Shown here: one piece after another, positions 8,861 through 17,517 of the stretch
Numbering within the stretch: the stretch's first letter is position 1
How the letters are laid out: the number at the start of each line of letters is the position of its first letter
DNA from: Methylobacter sp.
GTDB taxonomy: Bacteria > Pseudomonadota > Gammaproteobacteria > Methylococcales > Methylomonadaceae
DNA length: 64,000 bases
Assembly: GCA_030699385.1 (NCBI GenBank)
Contig: JAUYMY010000060.1
Span: forward strand, 124,001-188,000
Direction: 5' to 3'
Position numbers and translations under genes: made by a program
The notes under the pieces: model-generated
Told to the model about the DNA's origin: nothing
Seen by the model: only the letters and a program-made list of their open reading frames with translations
The model's database searches: none

Positions 8861-10080
8861 ACATGCTATTTTTGCTGATTGTCAGCGTCTTGGTGTTAAG
8901 CGCTTTTGTGATCGTATTGCCGCCCTTGTGGCGTAAACAGCCGCTTGCTGATTCAGATTTAGATCAGCGTAATGTGGCCATTGCCCAGCAGCGTCTGGCC
9001 GAATTGAAAGAGCAGCTCGAAGCCGGTGCATTAAGCCAGGCGCTTTATGACGAGCAATTAGCTGAGCTGGAACTGGCCTTGAGTGATGATCTCGATATTG
9101 TCAGTCAAGTTAAAGCGACGTCTTCATCAGGGCGCTGGATGGCAGCGGTGCTGATTCTGGCCATTCCGGTATTAGCCGGTTCGCTTTACTGGACGTTAGG
9201 CGATTATCAGTCGCTAACGCAACAAGGCCAAACGGCCGCGACCCCGCAGCCGACGCCTGAATTGGAGCAAATGAAAGCGATGGTGACCGGCCTTGCCGAG
9301 CGCTTAAAACAGCAGCCGGACGATGCAGTAGGCTGGACTATGTTGGGCCGATCTTATAAATATTTGGAGCAATATGCAAAGGCCGCCGATGCGTTTGGAC
9401 ATGCGTATAAGTTGATAGGCGACCAGCCGGAAATCATGTTGCTTTATGCCGACATGCTGGCTTTTGCCAATGATGAACAAATGGCTGGAAAGCCGGAACA
9501 GCTGGTGTTTAAAGCCTTGGCGCTAGAGCCGGACAACATGACCGGTTTGTGGCTGGGCGGTATGGCGAAAGCGCAAACCGGCGAGTTTGTTGCCGCGATG
9601 GCCTTATGGAAAAAGCTCGAAGCCTTATTGCCGCCGGGTTCCGAGTCGCAGCAGGAAATACAAGGCTTGCTGGCTAAATTGGCGACGCAAATACCCGAAG
9701 GCACGGTGATGCCGGAAGCCAAACCTGCGAGCGCGGCGAGCATTGAAATACAAGTGAGCTTAACGCCGGAGTTGCAAAAATTAGCCAATCCTGATGACAC
9801 GGTTTTTGTCTATGCCCAGGCCTTATCCGGCGCGAAAATGCCGCTGGCAATTGTGCGTAAACAGGTGTCCGAATTGCCGCTGATGGTCAGTTTGACCGAT
9901 GCAATGGCGATGATGCCGGCGATGAAGCTGTCCAATTTTGAGCAGGTTAAACTGCTGGCGCGCATTTCCAAATCCGGCGATGCGATGCAGCACCCCGGCG
10001 ATTTGATCGGCATGATCGAACAGGTTGCTTTAACGGACAAAAGCCTTAAACACATAATCATTAACAGCCAAATAAAATGA
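8857..10080 (+). CDS. ccmI: Cytochrome c biogenesis TPR protein CcmI (CycH)
   Basis: This 407-residue protein starts with a membrane helix (MLFLLIVSVLVLSAFVIVL) and an acidic/Gln-rich cytoplasmic segment. A second helix near residue 95 leads to a periplasmic TPR region with the typical AVGWTMLGRSYKYLEQYAKA repeat. CcmI holds apocytochrome c and passes it to the CcmFH ligase. The C-terminal part carries the conserved domain that follows the TPRs in CcmI proteins (VFVYAQALSGAKMPLAI). The gene overlaps hemN by 4 bp, which joins cytochrome c assembly and heme synthesis in one operon. Confidence 0.93.
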   Translation: MNMLFLLIVSVLVLSAFVIVLPPLWRKQPLADSDLDQRNVAIAQQRLAELKEQLEAGALSQALYDEQLAELELALSDDLDIVSQVKATSSSGRWMAAVLILAIPVLAGSLYWTLGDYQSLTQQGQTAATPQPTPELEQMKAMVTGLAERLKQQPDDAVGWTMLGRSYKYLEQYAKAADAFGHAYKLIGDQPEIMLLYADMLAFANDEQMAGKPEQLVFKALALEPDNMTGLWLGGMAKAQTGEFVAAMALWKKLEALLPPGSESQQEIQGLLAKLATQIPEGTVMPEAKPASAASIEIQVSLTPELQKLANPDDTVFVYAQALSGAKMPLAIVRKQVSELPLMVSLTDAMAMMPAMKLSNFEQVKLLARISKSGDAMQHPGDLIGMIEQVALTDKSLKHIIINSQIK

Positions 10081-11459
10081 TGGATCAATCTATAAAATTC
10101 GATTTAGGCCTTATCAACCGTTACGACAAAGCCGGGCCGCGTTACACCTCGTACCCGACTGCGCTGGAATTGCATGAAGGCTTTGGCGACCACGAATACC
10201 GCCAGCATATCGCAAAGTCTAATGCCGCAGGCGGGCCGCTGTCGCTGTATTTCCACATCCCGTTTTGCGACACCGTGTGTTTTTATTGCGCCTGCAACAA
10301 AATCGTCACCAAAAACCGCAAGCATGCCGAACCGTATCTGGCGAATTTGTGCAAAGAAATTGCCATGCAGGGCGATTTGTTCGATGCCGGTCGGGTGGTC
10401 AATCAATTGCACTGGGGCGGTGGCACGCCGACTTTTTTAAGTTATGAGCAGATGCTTAACTTGATGGAGGTTACTCGTCAGCATTTTCATCTAAGGGACG
10501 ACGACAAAGGCGAATATTCAATCGAAGTCGACCCGCGTGAAACCAACGGCGAAACGATGAAACAACTGCGCGAACTGGGCTTTAATCGGGTCAGTTTAGG
10601 TTTGCAGGATTTCGACCCCGCCGTGCAAAAAGTCGTCAACCGATTTCAAAGCGAAGAGCAAACTTTCGCCGTTTTAGCCGCCGCCCGTGCCGAAGGTTTC
10701 CGTTCCACCAATATCGATTTGATTTACGGCCTGCCGCTGCAAACAGTAGAATCTTTTGCGCTTACGCTGGACAAAATATTGGCGGTAGAGCCGGACAGGT
10801 TCTCGATTTTTAACTACGCGCACATGCCGAACCGTTTTAAAACCCAGCGCCAGATCAACGATGCCGACATGCCCACGCCCGAAGTCAAATTGGCGATTTT
10901 GCAAATGGTAGGTCAACGATTGACTGACGCCGGTTATGTTTATATCGGCATGGATCATTTCGCCAAACCTGATGACGAACTCGCCATCGCGCAAAGGGAA
11001 GGCCATTTGTACCGCAATTTCCAAGGCTATTCCACGCATTCGGATTGCGATTTGGTTGGCTTAGGGATTACCTCAATCGGCCGGGTAGGCGATGCTTATA
11101 TACAGAATGTCAAAGAGTTGGACCAGTATGACCAACTGATCAGCCAGAATAAATTGCCGGTTTTTAAAGGCGTCGAACTGAATGACGATGACAAACTGCG
11201 CCGCGCCGTGATTACGCAGTTGATTTGTCATTTCGAGTTGAACTTTGCCGCTATCGAACAGCAATTCAGCATTGATTTTGCCAACTATTTTGCTGCCGAA
11301 CTTAACAACTTAGCGCCGATGCAGACCGACGGCTTGCTGGTTTTATCAACAGAAGGTATCAGCGTATTATCCGCAGGCCGTCTGTTGATTCGCAATATCT
11401 GTATGGTATTCGATAAATATCTGGCGCAAAAACAACAACAATTTTCAAAAGTAATATGA
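10077..11459 (+). CDS. hemN: Oxygen-independent coproporphyrinogen III dehydrogenase HemN
   Basis: This 460-residue radical-SAM enzyme has the 4Fe-4S motif CDTVCFYCAC (CxxxCxxC) after the SYFHIPF-type start, the WGGGTPTFL block and the IDLIYGLP motif. It oxidatively decarboxylates coproporphyrinogen III to protoporphyrinogen IX without O2. Length and motifs match true HemN rather than HemW, which is usually near 380 residues. Its start codon overlaps the ccmI stop codon and its end overlaps slyX by 4 bp, so ccmGHI-hemN-slyX is read as one operon. This enzyme would keep heme synthesis going when O2 is low. Confidence 0.95.
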   Translation: MMDQSIKFDLGLINRYDKAGPRYTSYPTALELHEGFGDHEYRQHIAKSNAAGGPLSLYFHIPFCDTVCFYCACNKIVTKNRKHAEPYLANLCKEIAMQGDLFDAGRVVNQLHWGGGTPTFLSYEQMLNLMEVTRQHFHLRDDDKGEYSIEVDPRETNGETMKQLRELGFNRVSLGLQDFDPAVQKVVNRFQSEEQTFAVLAAARAEGFRSTNIDLIYGLPLQTVESFALTLDKILAVEPDRFSIFNYAHMPNRFKTQRQINDADMPTPEVKLAILQMVGQRLTDAGYVYIGMDHFAKPDDELAIAQREGHLYRNFQGYSTHSDCDLVGLGITSIGRVGDAYIQNVKELDQYDQLISQNKLPVFKGVELNDDDKLRRAVITQLICHFELNFAAIEQQFSIDFANYFAAELNNLAPMQTDGLLVLSTEGISVLSAGRLLIRNICMVFDKYLAQKQQQFSKVI

Positions 11460-11662
11460 ACGAAGAACGCATCATCGAATTGGAAATAAAAACCGCATAT
11501 CAGGAAGATTTGCTACAGGCATTAAATAAAATAGTCGCCGGGCAACAGCAGCAAATAGACCGCCTGGAAGCCACTTGCCGAATGCTTAACGAGCGGATTA
11601 AAAGCCTGTCCGTAGAAGCCGCAGGCGGTGAAAGCATTGAGGAGTTGCCACCGCATTATTAG
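11456..11662 (+). CDS. slyX: SlyX family protein
   Basis: This 68-residue coiled-coil protein has the family pattern ELEIKTAYQEDLLQALN followed by a Gln-rich helix, and ends with the typical PPHY. The function of SlyX is unknown. It overlaps the hemN stop codon and is the last gene of the ccmGHI-hemN operon. Confidence 0.9.
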   Translation: MNEERIIELEIKTAYQEDLLQALNKIVAGQQQQIDRLEATCRMLNERIKSLSVEAAGGESIEELPPHY

Positions 11663-11729
11663 CCGATAGAAGTGGTTTTTTTACTAATCAATTGGTGTTA
11701 AGAAAAACAGAAAATTTGACTGTGTAGCG

Positions 11730-11735
11730 TATAAT
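11730..11735 (+). promoter_or_regulatory. Possible -10 box for proA
   Basis: A perfect TATAAT lies 36 bases before the chosen proA GTG. No good -35 box lies 17 bases upstream; a TTGACT at 11716 is only 8 bases away, which is too close. The call rests on the -10 alone. Confidence 0.35.
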
Positions 11736-11771
11736 CACACACAAATTTTGCATCCGGTTAATGGGAATACA

Positions 11772-13028
11772 GTGGATATTAAACAATACATGAATACGCT
11801 GGGCCAGCAGGCCAGGATAGCGGGGCGGGAAATCAGCCGTACCGAGTCGGGTCAAAAGAATCTGGCGTTGCTAAAGATTGCCGAAGCAATTGAAAACAGC
11901 CAGGCGCTGTTGGTTGCGGAAAATCGTAAGGATTTGGAGGCAGGCGAGAACAACGGTCTGGATGCGGCATCACTGGATCGGCTGGCGCTTAAACCGGCAG
12001 CTATTCAGGCGATGATTGAAGGTTTGAAGCAGGTTGCCGCGCTGCCCGATCCGGTCGGCGAAATCAGCGATTTAAGCTACCGACCCAGCGGCATACAGGT
12101 CGGCCAGATGCGTGTGCCGTTGGGCGTAATCGGCATTATTTACGAATCCCGGCCCAATGTGACGGTCGATGCGGCGGCTTTGTGCCTTAAATCCGGCAAT
12201 GCCTGTATTTTAAGGGGCGGCTCGGAAGCCATTCATTCCAATCAGGCGATTGCCGCCTGCATTACTCAAGGCCTGCAGGCAGCCGGTTTGCCGGTGGACG
12301 CGGTGCAAATTGTGGCGACTGCAGACCGTGCCGCCGTCGGCGAATTGATCACGATGAATCAATATGTTGATGTGATCGTGCCGCGCGGCGGCAAAAGTCT
12401 GATCGAGCGCATTGCTAAAGACGCCACGATTCCGGTGATCAAACATCTGGACGGCATTTGCCATGTTTATATTGACGACAGCGCCGACATAGACAAGGCG
12501 GTCAGGATTGCGGTTAATGCCAAAACCCATCGCTACGGCGTGTGTAATGCGATGGAAACATTGCTGGTGGCGGAAAGCATTGCCGCCAAAGTCCTGCCGC
12601 TGTTGGCTGAACAATACCGCGAAAAAGGTGTCGAATTGCGCGGTTGCCTTAAAACCTGTTCGCTGATTCCAGGCTGCATCAGAGCAACTGAGGAAGACTG
12701 GGACACCGAATATCTGGCGCCGATTTTGTCTATTCATATTGTCGAAGGCATCGATGACGCGCTGGCGCATATCAACCGGCACAGTTCCGGCCATACCGAA
12801 GCCATTGTTACCGAAGACTACAGTTTGGTGCGCCGTTTCTTGCGCGAAGTGGATTCCAGTTCGGTGATGGTGAATGCCTCAACCCGCTTTGCCGACGGCT
12901 TCGAATACGGGCTCGGCGCAGAAATTGGCATCAGCACCGACAAGCTCCATGCACGCGGTCCGGTCGGTTTAAAGGGCTTGACATCATTAAAATTTATCGT
13001 GCTCGGCGACGGCCATATCCGGCAATAA
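11772..13028 (+). CDS. proA: Gamma-glutamyl phosphate reductase (proline synthesis)
   Basis: The enzyme is about 418 residues from GTG 11772; TTG 11748 and ATG 11790 are alternative starts. It reduces gamma-glutamyl phosphate to glutamate semialdehyde with NADPH. The catalytic Cys lies in YGVCNAMET, and the family blocks [21 protein letters not shown] and VPRGGKSLI are intact. The gene is followed at once by nadD, with no spacer between the stop and the next ATG, so the two are coupled. No proB is present here. Confidence 0.95.
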   Translation: MDIKQYMNTLGQQARIAGREISRTESGQKNLALLKIAEAIENSQALLVAENRKDLEAGENNGLDAASLDRLALKPAAIQAMIEGLKQVAALPDPVGEISDLSYRPSGIQVGQMRVPLGVIGIIYESRPNVTVDAAALCLKSGNACILRGGSEAIHSNQAIAACITQGLQAAGLPVDAVQIVATADRAAVGELITMNQYVDVIVPRGGKSLIERIAKDATIPVIKHLDGICHVYIDDSADIDKAVRIAVNAKTHRYGVCNAMETLLVAESIAAKVLPLLAEQYREKGVELRGCLKTCSLIPGCIRATEEDWDTEYLAPILSIHIVEGIDDALAHINRHSSGHTEAIVTEDYSLVRRFLREVDSSSVMVNASTRFADGFEYGLGAEIGISTDKLHARGPVGLKGLTSLKFIVLGDGHIRQ

Positions 13029-13766
13029 ATGATAGGCATTTTCGGCGGCACTTTCGATCCCGTTCATTTTGGGCATTTACGTTCGGCGCTTGAAGTTAAG
13101 GATATCTTCGGGCTGGATGAAGTCCGCCTGATTCCTTGCGCTATGCCGCCGCACCGCGAGAGCCCTGCCGTTACCGCAGCCATGCGTTTACAAATGTTGG
13201 CATTGGCGATAAAAAACCAGCCGGGGCTGAAAATCGATACCCGTGAACTGGAGCGATACGAGCGGCAGCAAACGCCGTCGTATATGGTCGATACGCTGGA
13301 ATCGTTGCGCCAGGAATTCCCCCATGAAACCTTGCTGTTGTTCATCGGTACTGACGCGTTCAAGTATTTAACCGGCTGGCATCAATGGCAGCGTTTATTC
13401 GATTATGCGCATATCGTAGTGCTGACCCGGCCGGGCTTTGCCATACAGCAACTTATCGCCAAGGATGGTGTGTATGCCGCAAGTCCGCCGGGAGCGGACG
13501 CGGCGATCGCCAAGGATGGTGTGTATGCCGCAAGCCCGCCGGGAGCGGGCGCGGCGGATGATTTTTTTAAACTCAGGCTGGCTGGCGATATTACTGAGTT
13601 GGCGCAGGCCACAGCGGGGAAATTATATTTTCAGCAAATCACCCAATTGGACATTTCGGCAACCGCCATCAGGCACATAATTGCACAAAAGCAAAATCCG
13701 GGTTTTTTATTACCCGATGCTGTCATAGAATACATCAAGCAACACCAGCTTTACGGGACACATTGA
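13029..13766 (+). CDS. nadD: Nicotinate-nucleotide adenylyltransferase NadD with a 34-residue repeat insertion
   Basis: This 245-residue enzyme carries the nucleotidyltransferase motif GGTFDPVHFGHL at the start and ISATAIR near the end. It adenylates nicotinate mononucleotide in NAD synthesis. NadD proteins are usually about 210-220 residues. The excess is explained by residues 143-176, two direct 17-residue repeats (IAKDGVYAASPPGA plus three residues), which lie in the variable region between the TRPGF segment and the C-terminal SxTxxR motif. The catalytic motifs are undisturbed and the frame is open, so the enzyme is probably active. The proA-nadD-rsfS order is common in Gammaproteobacteria. 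Confidence 0.95.
   Translation: MIGIFGGTFDPVHFGHLRSALEVKDIFGLDEVRLIPCAMPPHRESPAVTAAMRLQMLALAIKNQPGLKIDTRELERYERQQTPSYMVDTLESLRQEFPHETLLLFIGTDAFKYLTGWHQWQRLFDYAHIVVLTRPGFAIQQLIAKDGVYAASPPGADAAIAKDGVYAASPPGAGAADDFFKLRLAGDITELAQATAGKLYFQQITQLDISATAIRHIIAQKQNPGFLLPDAVIEYIKQHQLYGTH
13455..13505 (+). repeat. 51-bp protein-coding palindromic repeat, nadD copy 1
   Basis: The unit encodes 17 residues starting IAKDGVYAAS. It contains hairpin 1 (CGCCA AGGA TGGTG, 13457-13470) and hairpin 2 (GTCCGC CGGGA GCGGAC, 13483-13499). It is followed directly, in frame, by a second copy. Related units occur in comEC and copD. Confidence 0.9.
13506..13556 (+). repeat. 51-bp protein-coding palindromic repeat, nadD copy 2
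   Basis: This is a direct tandem copy of the preceding unit. Its three differences include a pair that changes hairpin 2 to GCCCGC/GCGGGC, so the stem stays fully paired. The encoded residues differ only by Asp to Gly near the end. Confidence 0.9.
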
Positions 13767-13792
13767 TCCCATTTTTTATACTAGGAATTTGA

Positions 13793-14146
13793 ATGCAAGC
13801 AGAACACATATTGAAAATTGTCCAGGACGTGTTGGACGAACGCAAAGGGCAAACCATCACGACACTTGATGTCCGGGGCAAAACCAGTTTTACCGATTAT
13901 ATGGTGGTCGTGACCGGGACTTCAGACCGGCACTTGAAGTCTTTATGCGAATACGTAGCCGAGAAGTTAAAGGAAAGCGGCGTTAAACCCTTAGGCATGG
14001 AAGGCGATTTAGGCTCGGACTGGGTGTTGCTGGATATAGGCGATGTGATTGTTCATGCGATGAACGCCCAAGCGCGCGAGTTTTATCAGCTGGAAAAATT
14101 ATGGTCGGTTGAGGGCGTTAAAGAAGGCGAGCTGAAAGCCGGATAA
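13793..14146 (+). CDS. rsfS: Ribosomal silencing factor RsfS
   Basis: This 117-residue protein has the family patterns LDVRGKTSFTDYMVVVTG and GDLGSDWVLLDIGDVIVHAM. RsfS binds uL14 on the large ribosomal subunit and blocks subunit joining under starvation. It follows nadD by 26 bp, as in many bacteria. The usual next gene, rlmH, is absent here; a terminator follows instead. Confidence 0.95.
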   Translation: MQAEHILKIVQDVLDERKGQTITTLDVRGKTSFTDYMVVVTGTSDRHLKSLCEYVAEKLKESGVKPLGMEGDLGSDWVLLDIGDVIVHAMNAQAREFYQLEKLWSVEGVKEGELKAG

Positions 14147-14160
14147 ACGGGTAAAAAGGC

Positions 14161-14192
14161 AAAAGGCGAAGAAAATCACTTTTCGCCTTTTT
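14161..14192. terminator. Bidirectional terminator between rsfS and the HNH gene
   Basis: The arms AAAAGGCGAA and TTCGCCTTTT (14161-14170 and 14182-14191) enclose an 11-nt loop. A and T runs at both ends suit termination of the convergent genes on either side. Confidence 0.7.
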
Positions 14193-14200
14193 CCGTGATT

Positions 14201-14581
14201 TTAATTTTTGTTATTCAACAAAGATTTCAGGTCGGCAAAGGGGGTGTGCGTGGCGGTAGCGGCGCTTGATTTACCGGTTGCAGCGCTATCAAAGCGGGTT
14301 TCTTCGTATCTTGAATGTTCATTGTCATGGCAATAAAGGCACAATAATTCCCAGTTGCTGCCGTCGGATGGATTGTCATCATGGTTGTGATTTTTATGAT
14401 GCACGGTCAATTCGGTCAGGTTTTTATGGTCGAATTCACGCGCACAACGGCCGCACACCCACGGGTATAATTTAAGCGCCTGGCCGCGATAAGACTGCTC
14501 CCTGAGTTCCTGGTTGCGCCGTGCGTCGGTGACGATTTGATTCAGCTTGGTTTTATCGGGTTGGATTTTTTTGATAGTCAT
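14201..14581 (-). CDS. YajD-like HNH nuclease family protein
   Basis: This 126-residue protein contains a CGRC...CLYC zinc-type Cys pair arrangement around an HNH core (LTVHHKNHNHDDNPSDGSNW then CHDNEH). This matches the YajD family of HNH proteins, whose cellular role is unknown. The catalytic His residues are present. It is a single gene facing rsfS. It could be a housekeeping nuclease rather than a mobile one, since no phage or intron context is seen. Confidence 0.85.
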   Translation of the reverse strand: MTIKKIQPDKTKLNQIVTDARRNQELREQSYRGQALKLYPWVCGRCAREFDHKNLTELTVHHKNHNHDDNPSDGSNWELLCLYCHDNEHSRYEETRFDSAATGKSSAATATHTPFADLKSLLNNKN

Positions 14582-14690
14582 AACAATGTCTTCTATTAAG
14601 GTGCGGAAAAATGACGCCTATGCGTTTAAGCTGGACTAAATTTTAACAGAAAAATTGCAAAGGTTGGGTCAACCTTGTTACAGGTGATGA

Positions 14691-15422
14691 GTGGACAAAC
14701 GAACATTTACCAATCGGCTGGTGGTTCTTGATACCGAAACGACCGGTTTAAATCCGCAGGAAGGGCATCGAATTATTGAAATCGGCTGCGTCGAGCTGGT
14801 TAATCGCCGTCTGACCGGCAAGCGTTTTCATGTCTATATTAATCCTGAGCGGACGATTGATGCGGGGGCTATTGAAGTGCATGGCATCACTAATCAGTTT
14901 TTGGAAGATAAGCCGGTTTTTGCCGGTATTGCAGACGATTTTATTGCCTTTATTCAGGGCGCCGAGCTGGTCATACATAATGCGCCGTTTGATGTCGGCT
15001 TTATTAATTATGAGTTTTCAAGGCTGAATAATCAGGCTGGAACAGTCGCTGATTACAGTCAGGTGTTTGACACGCTGACTTATGCAAGAAAAAAACATCC
15101 GGGGCAGCGTAACAGTCTGGATGCGTTGTGTAAGCGTTATAGCATCGACAACAGCCATCGCGATCTGCATGGCGCGTTGCTGGATGCTGAAATTCTGGCT
15201 GATGTGTTTTTGTTGATGACCGGCGGCCAGTCTTCGTTGCTGGATGACGGGCAGGAAAAGCAGGAGCAGTCGGTGGTGAGTAGTGAAGTTAGTTATTTGT
15301 CGGCAGATCGCCCCGCGTTAAAAGTCATTCGCTGTACAGAGCAGGAATTAAACCAACATCAACAGCGACTGGAAGCGATTGAAAAAGCGTCAGGCAGCTG
15401 TCTTTGGCAGCAATTAAGGTGA
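14691..15422 (+). CDS. dnaQ: DNA polymerase III epsilon subunit (3'-5' proofreading exonuclease)
   Basis: This 243-residue DEDDh exonuclease shows motif I VLDTETTGL, motif II HNAPFDVGFINYE and motif III HRDLHGALLDAEILADV. The C-terminal tail after residue 190 is the part that binds the polymerase alpha subunit. The start is GTG 14691, with AGGTGA a few bases upstream. It is a single gene. rnhA, which is next to dnaQ in many Gammaproteobacteria, is not here. A dispersed inverted repeat directly downstream may end transcription. Confidence 0.95.
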   Translation: MDKRTFTNRLVVLDTETTGLNPQEGHRIIEIGCVELVNRRLTGKRFHVYINPERTIDAGAIEVHGITNQFLEDKPVFAGIADDFIAFIQGAELVIHNAPFDVGFINYEFSRLNNQAGTVADYSQVFDTLTYARKKHPGQRNSLDALCKRYSIDNSHRDLHGALLDAEILADVFLLMTGGQSSLLDDGQEKQEQSVVSSEVSYLSADRPALKVIRCTEQELNQHQQRLEAIEKASGSCLWQQLR

Positions 15423-15428
15423 TAAAAC

Positions 15429-15520
15429 AGAGTCCACGAAAAGCACGAAAGGCACGAAAACTTCGTGTTAAGCGTGCCTTTCGTGGACAATTATTTAGGG
15501 CTATTTTTTTTCAGGAAATG
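15429..15520. repeat. Dispersed inverted repeat family A, copy 1
   Basis: The element has outer arms GTCCACGAAA...TTTCGTGGAC (15432-15488) with inner GCACGAAA repeats, followed by an AT-rich tail ending CAGGAAAT. A second copy with the same arms and the same tail lies at 27329-27419. It sits between the convergent dnaQ and helicase genes, where the hairpin can serve as a terminator. Confidence 0.8.
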
Positions 15521-15524
15521 GCCT

Positions 15525-17321
15525 TTATTCATCCGTTTTCGGTTTTGCTCGTCTGGATGTTGAGCCCACCCTTTTTTTTGTTTTATCGACTTTTTTGCCG
15601 TCATCATCGGTTTTTGCTGCTTTTTTAGCAGCTTCGCCCATTTTCGATATATTAAGTTGCTGTCCGGCTACCCTGACTCTTTTCAATTCTTCAAACAATT
15701 CTTTCGGAATGCCGGCGGGTAACTCGACAGTACTGTAGTCATCCTGAATTTTAATGCGGGCGATATGGTCGCCGTCGATGCCGGTTTCATTGGTGATGGC
15801 GCCAACGATATTGCCGGGTTTAACGCCGTGGTTGTGGCCGACTTCAATCCGGTAGGTTTCCATTTCAATGTCCGCACCGCCGCCGAATGTGCGTTTCGGT
15901 TTGCGGTCTTTTTGCGGACGGTCACGGTCGGGTCTTGATGAACGCTCATCCCGCGCCGGCCTGTCGTCGCGGCTGTCTTTCGCCCTTTTCGGTAAATTTT
16001 GCATCAATAACGGGGTGTCGCCTTGAACCAGTTTCGCCAGTGCAGCGGCTATTTCGAGTGCGCTGACGTTGTGTTCTTGTTGATATTGTTCCAGCAGTTG
16101 GCTGAAAAAACTCAGTTCTTCGGCAGCCAGCGTGTCGGTAATATTTTGTTTAAAGCGGGAAATACGTTTGTTGTTAATGACCTCGGTGGAAGGCAGGCCC
16201 ATTTCCTCAACTTTTTGCTTGGTCGCTTTTTCAATATTGTTCAGCAGGTTTCTTTCTCGGGGCGCAATAAATAAAATAGCGTCGCCGGTGCGTCCTGCTC
16301 GACCTGTTCTGCCGATACGATGCACATAAGATTCGGTATCGTAAGGAACATCGTAGTTGACAACGTGGGTGATACGATCGACATCGAGTCCGCGCGCGGC
16401 AACGTCGGTTGCGATCAAAATATCCAGTTTGCCGTTTTTCAGGTGAGCAATAGCGCGTTCGCGTAAGGCTTGCGACATATCGCCGTTAATCGCGGCGGCG
16501 GAATATCCGCGTGCTTCCAATTTTTCAGCCAGTTCAACGGTTGCCGTTTTGGTTCTAACGAAGATGATCATGCCGTCAAAGGTTTCGGCTTCCAGAATGC
16601 GGGTTAGCGCATCGAGTTTGTGTACGCCGCTGACCATCCAATAGCGTTGACGGATGTTTTCAGCGGATGCCGTCGTAACTTTAATGGTGATATGCTCAGG
16701 TTCATTCAGGTATTCCTGGGCGATTTTGCGGATGACAGACGGCATGGTCGCCGAAAATAAGGCGATTTGTCGTTGTTTCGGGATTTGTTCCAAAATCCAT
16801 TCCACATCGTCAATAAAGCCCATACGCAACATTTCGTCGGCTTCATCAAGTACCAAATAAGTGAGGCCTTTTAAATTCAGCGTGCCTTTACGCATGTGAT
16901 CCATGACGCGGCCCGGCGTGCCGACCACGACATGAGCGCCGCGTTTTAGCTGGCGTAATTGAGTGGTGTAGTCCTGGCCGCCGTAGATAGGCAATACATG
17001 GAAGCCTTTTAAATGTGCGGCATAACGTTGAAACGCTTCGGCCACCTGAATGGCCAGTTCTCGGGTTGGCGCCAGCACCAGAACCTGGGGGTCTTTTTGT
17101 TTGAGGTCGATGCGCGACAAAATCGGTAATGCAAAGGCAGCGGTTTTACCGGTACCTGTTTGTGCCTGCCCCAGAACGTCTTTGCCTTGCAGAAGGAGCG
17201 GGATGGTTTGTGCTTGTATGGGTGAAGGTGTTTCATAACCGACATCTTTCAGTGCTCTTAGCACCGGTTCGATCAGGGCTAAATCACTAAAAGAGGGAAA
17301 TGTTGAAACATCATTGGACAT
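15525..17321 (-). CDS. deaD: DEAD-box ATP-dependent RNA helicase (DeaD/CsdA)
   Basis: This 598-residue helicase has the Q motif (GYETPSPIQAQTIP), Walker A AQTGTGKT, DEAD as VLDEADEML, SAT as LFSATMP, and motif VI HRIGRTGRAG. After the two RecA-like domains there is a spacer and a DbpA-type RNA-binding domain (EVGHNHGVKPGNIVGAI), then a basic Lys/Arg-rich tail. This layout is that of DeaD/CsdA, which unwinds RNA in ribosome assembly and mRNA decay, mainly in the cold. It is a single-gene unit with a leader of about 190 bp before the next gene. Confidence 0.95.
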   Translation of the reverse strand: MSNDVSTFPSFSDLALIEPVLRALKDVGYETPSPIQAQTIPLLLQGKDVLGQAQTGTGKTAAFALPILSRIDLKQKDPQVLVLAPTRELAIQVAEAFQRYAAHLKGFHVLPIYGGQDYTTQLRQLKRGAHVVVGTPGRVMDHMRKGTLNLKGLTYLVLDEADEMLRMGFIDDVEWILEQIPKQRQIALFSATMPSVIRKIAQEYLNEPEHITIKVTTASAENIRQRYWMVSGVHKLDALTRILEAETFDGMIIFVRTKTATVELAEKLEARGYSAAAINGDMSQALRERAIAHLKNGKLDILIATDVAARGLDVDRITHVVNYDVPYDTESYVHRIGRTGRAGRTGDAILFIAPRERNLLNNIEKATKQKVEEMGLPSTEVINNKRISRFKQNITDTLAAEELSFFSQLLEQYQQEHNVSALEIAAALAKLVQGDTPLLMQNLPKRAKDSRDDRPARDERSSRPDRDRPQKDRKPKRTFGGGADIEMETYRIEVGHNHGVKPGNIVGAITNETGIDGDHIARIKIQDDYSTVELPAGIPKELFEELKRVRVAGQQLNISKMGEAAKKAAKTDDDGKKVDKTKKRVGSTSRRAKPKTDE

Positions 17322-17517
17322 GGATTTACCTGTTGGAAATATAGAATGCGCGAAAGCGCGGGGAAATGTGTTTGTTTATCAGGGTATTGTAACTTACTAA
17401 ATTAATATTTGCAGAAAAATAACAGCGCAAAGAGCAGAATAATACGTCCACTGACGGCCGCTTTGTCTTTTGCGACTTACTTTAGTCAGAAGGAGGCTGA
17501 AAATTACTGTGCGCTTG

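Noticed and set aside
11716-11735. TTGACT followed by TATAAT as a proA promoter pair
   Set aside because: The spacing is only 8 bp, far from the 16-18 bp needed for sigma-70, so only the -10 was kept as a weak candidate.
12210-12794. 194-codon open frame opposite proA
   Set aside because: It lies fully inside proA, with its catalytic block on the other strand; no independent support.
13455-13556. CRISPR-like or microsatellite array
   Set aside because: There are only two units, with no spacers, both translated in frame and with copies in other genes. This is a coding tandem repeat.
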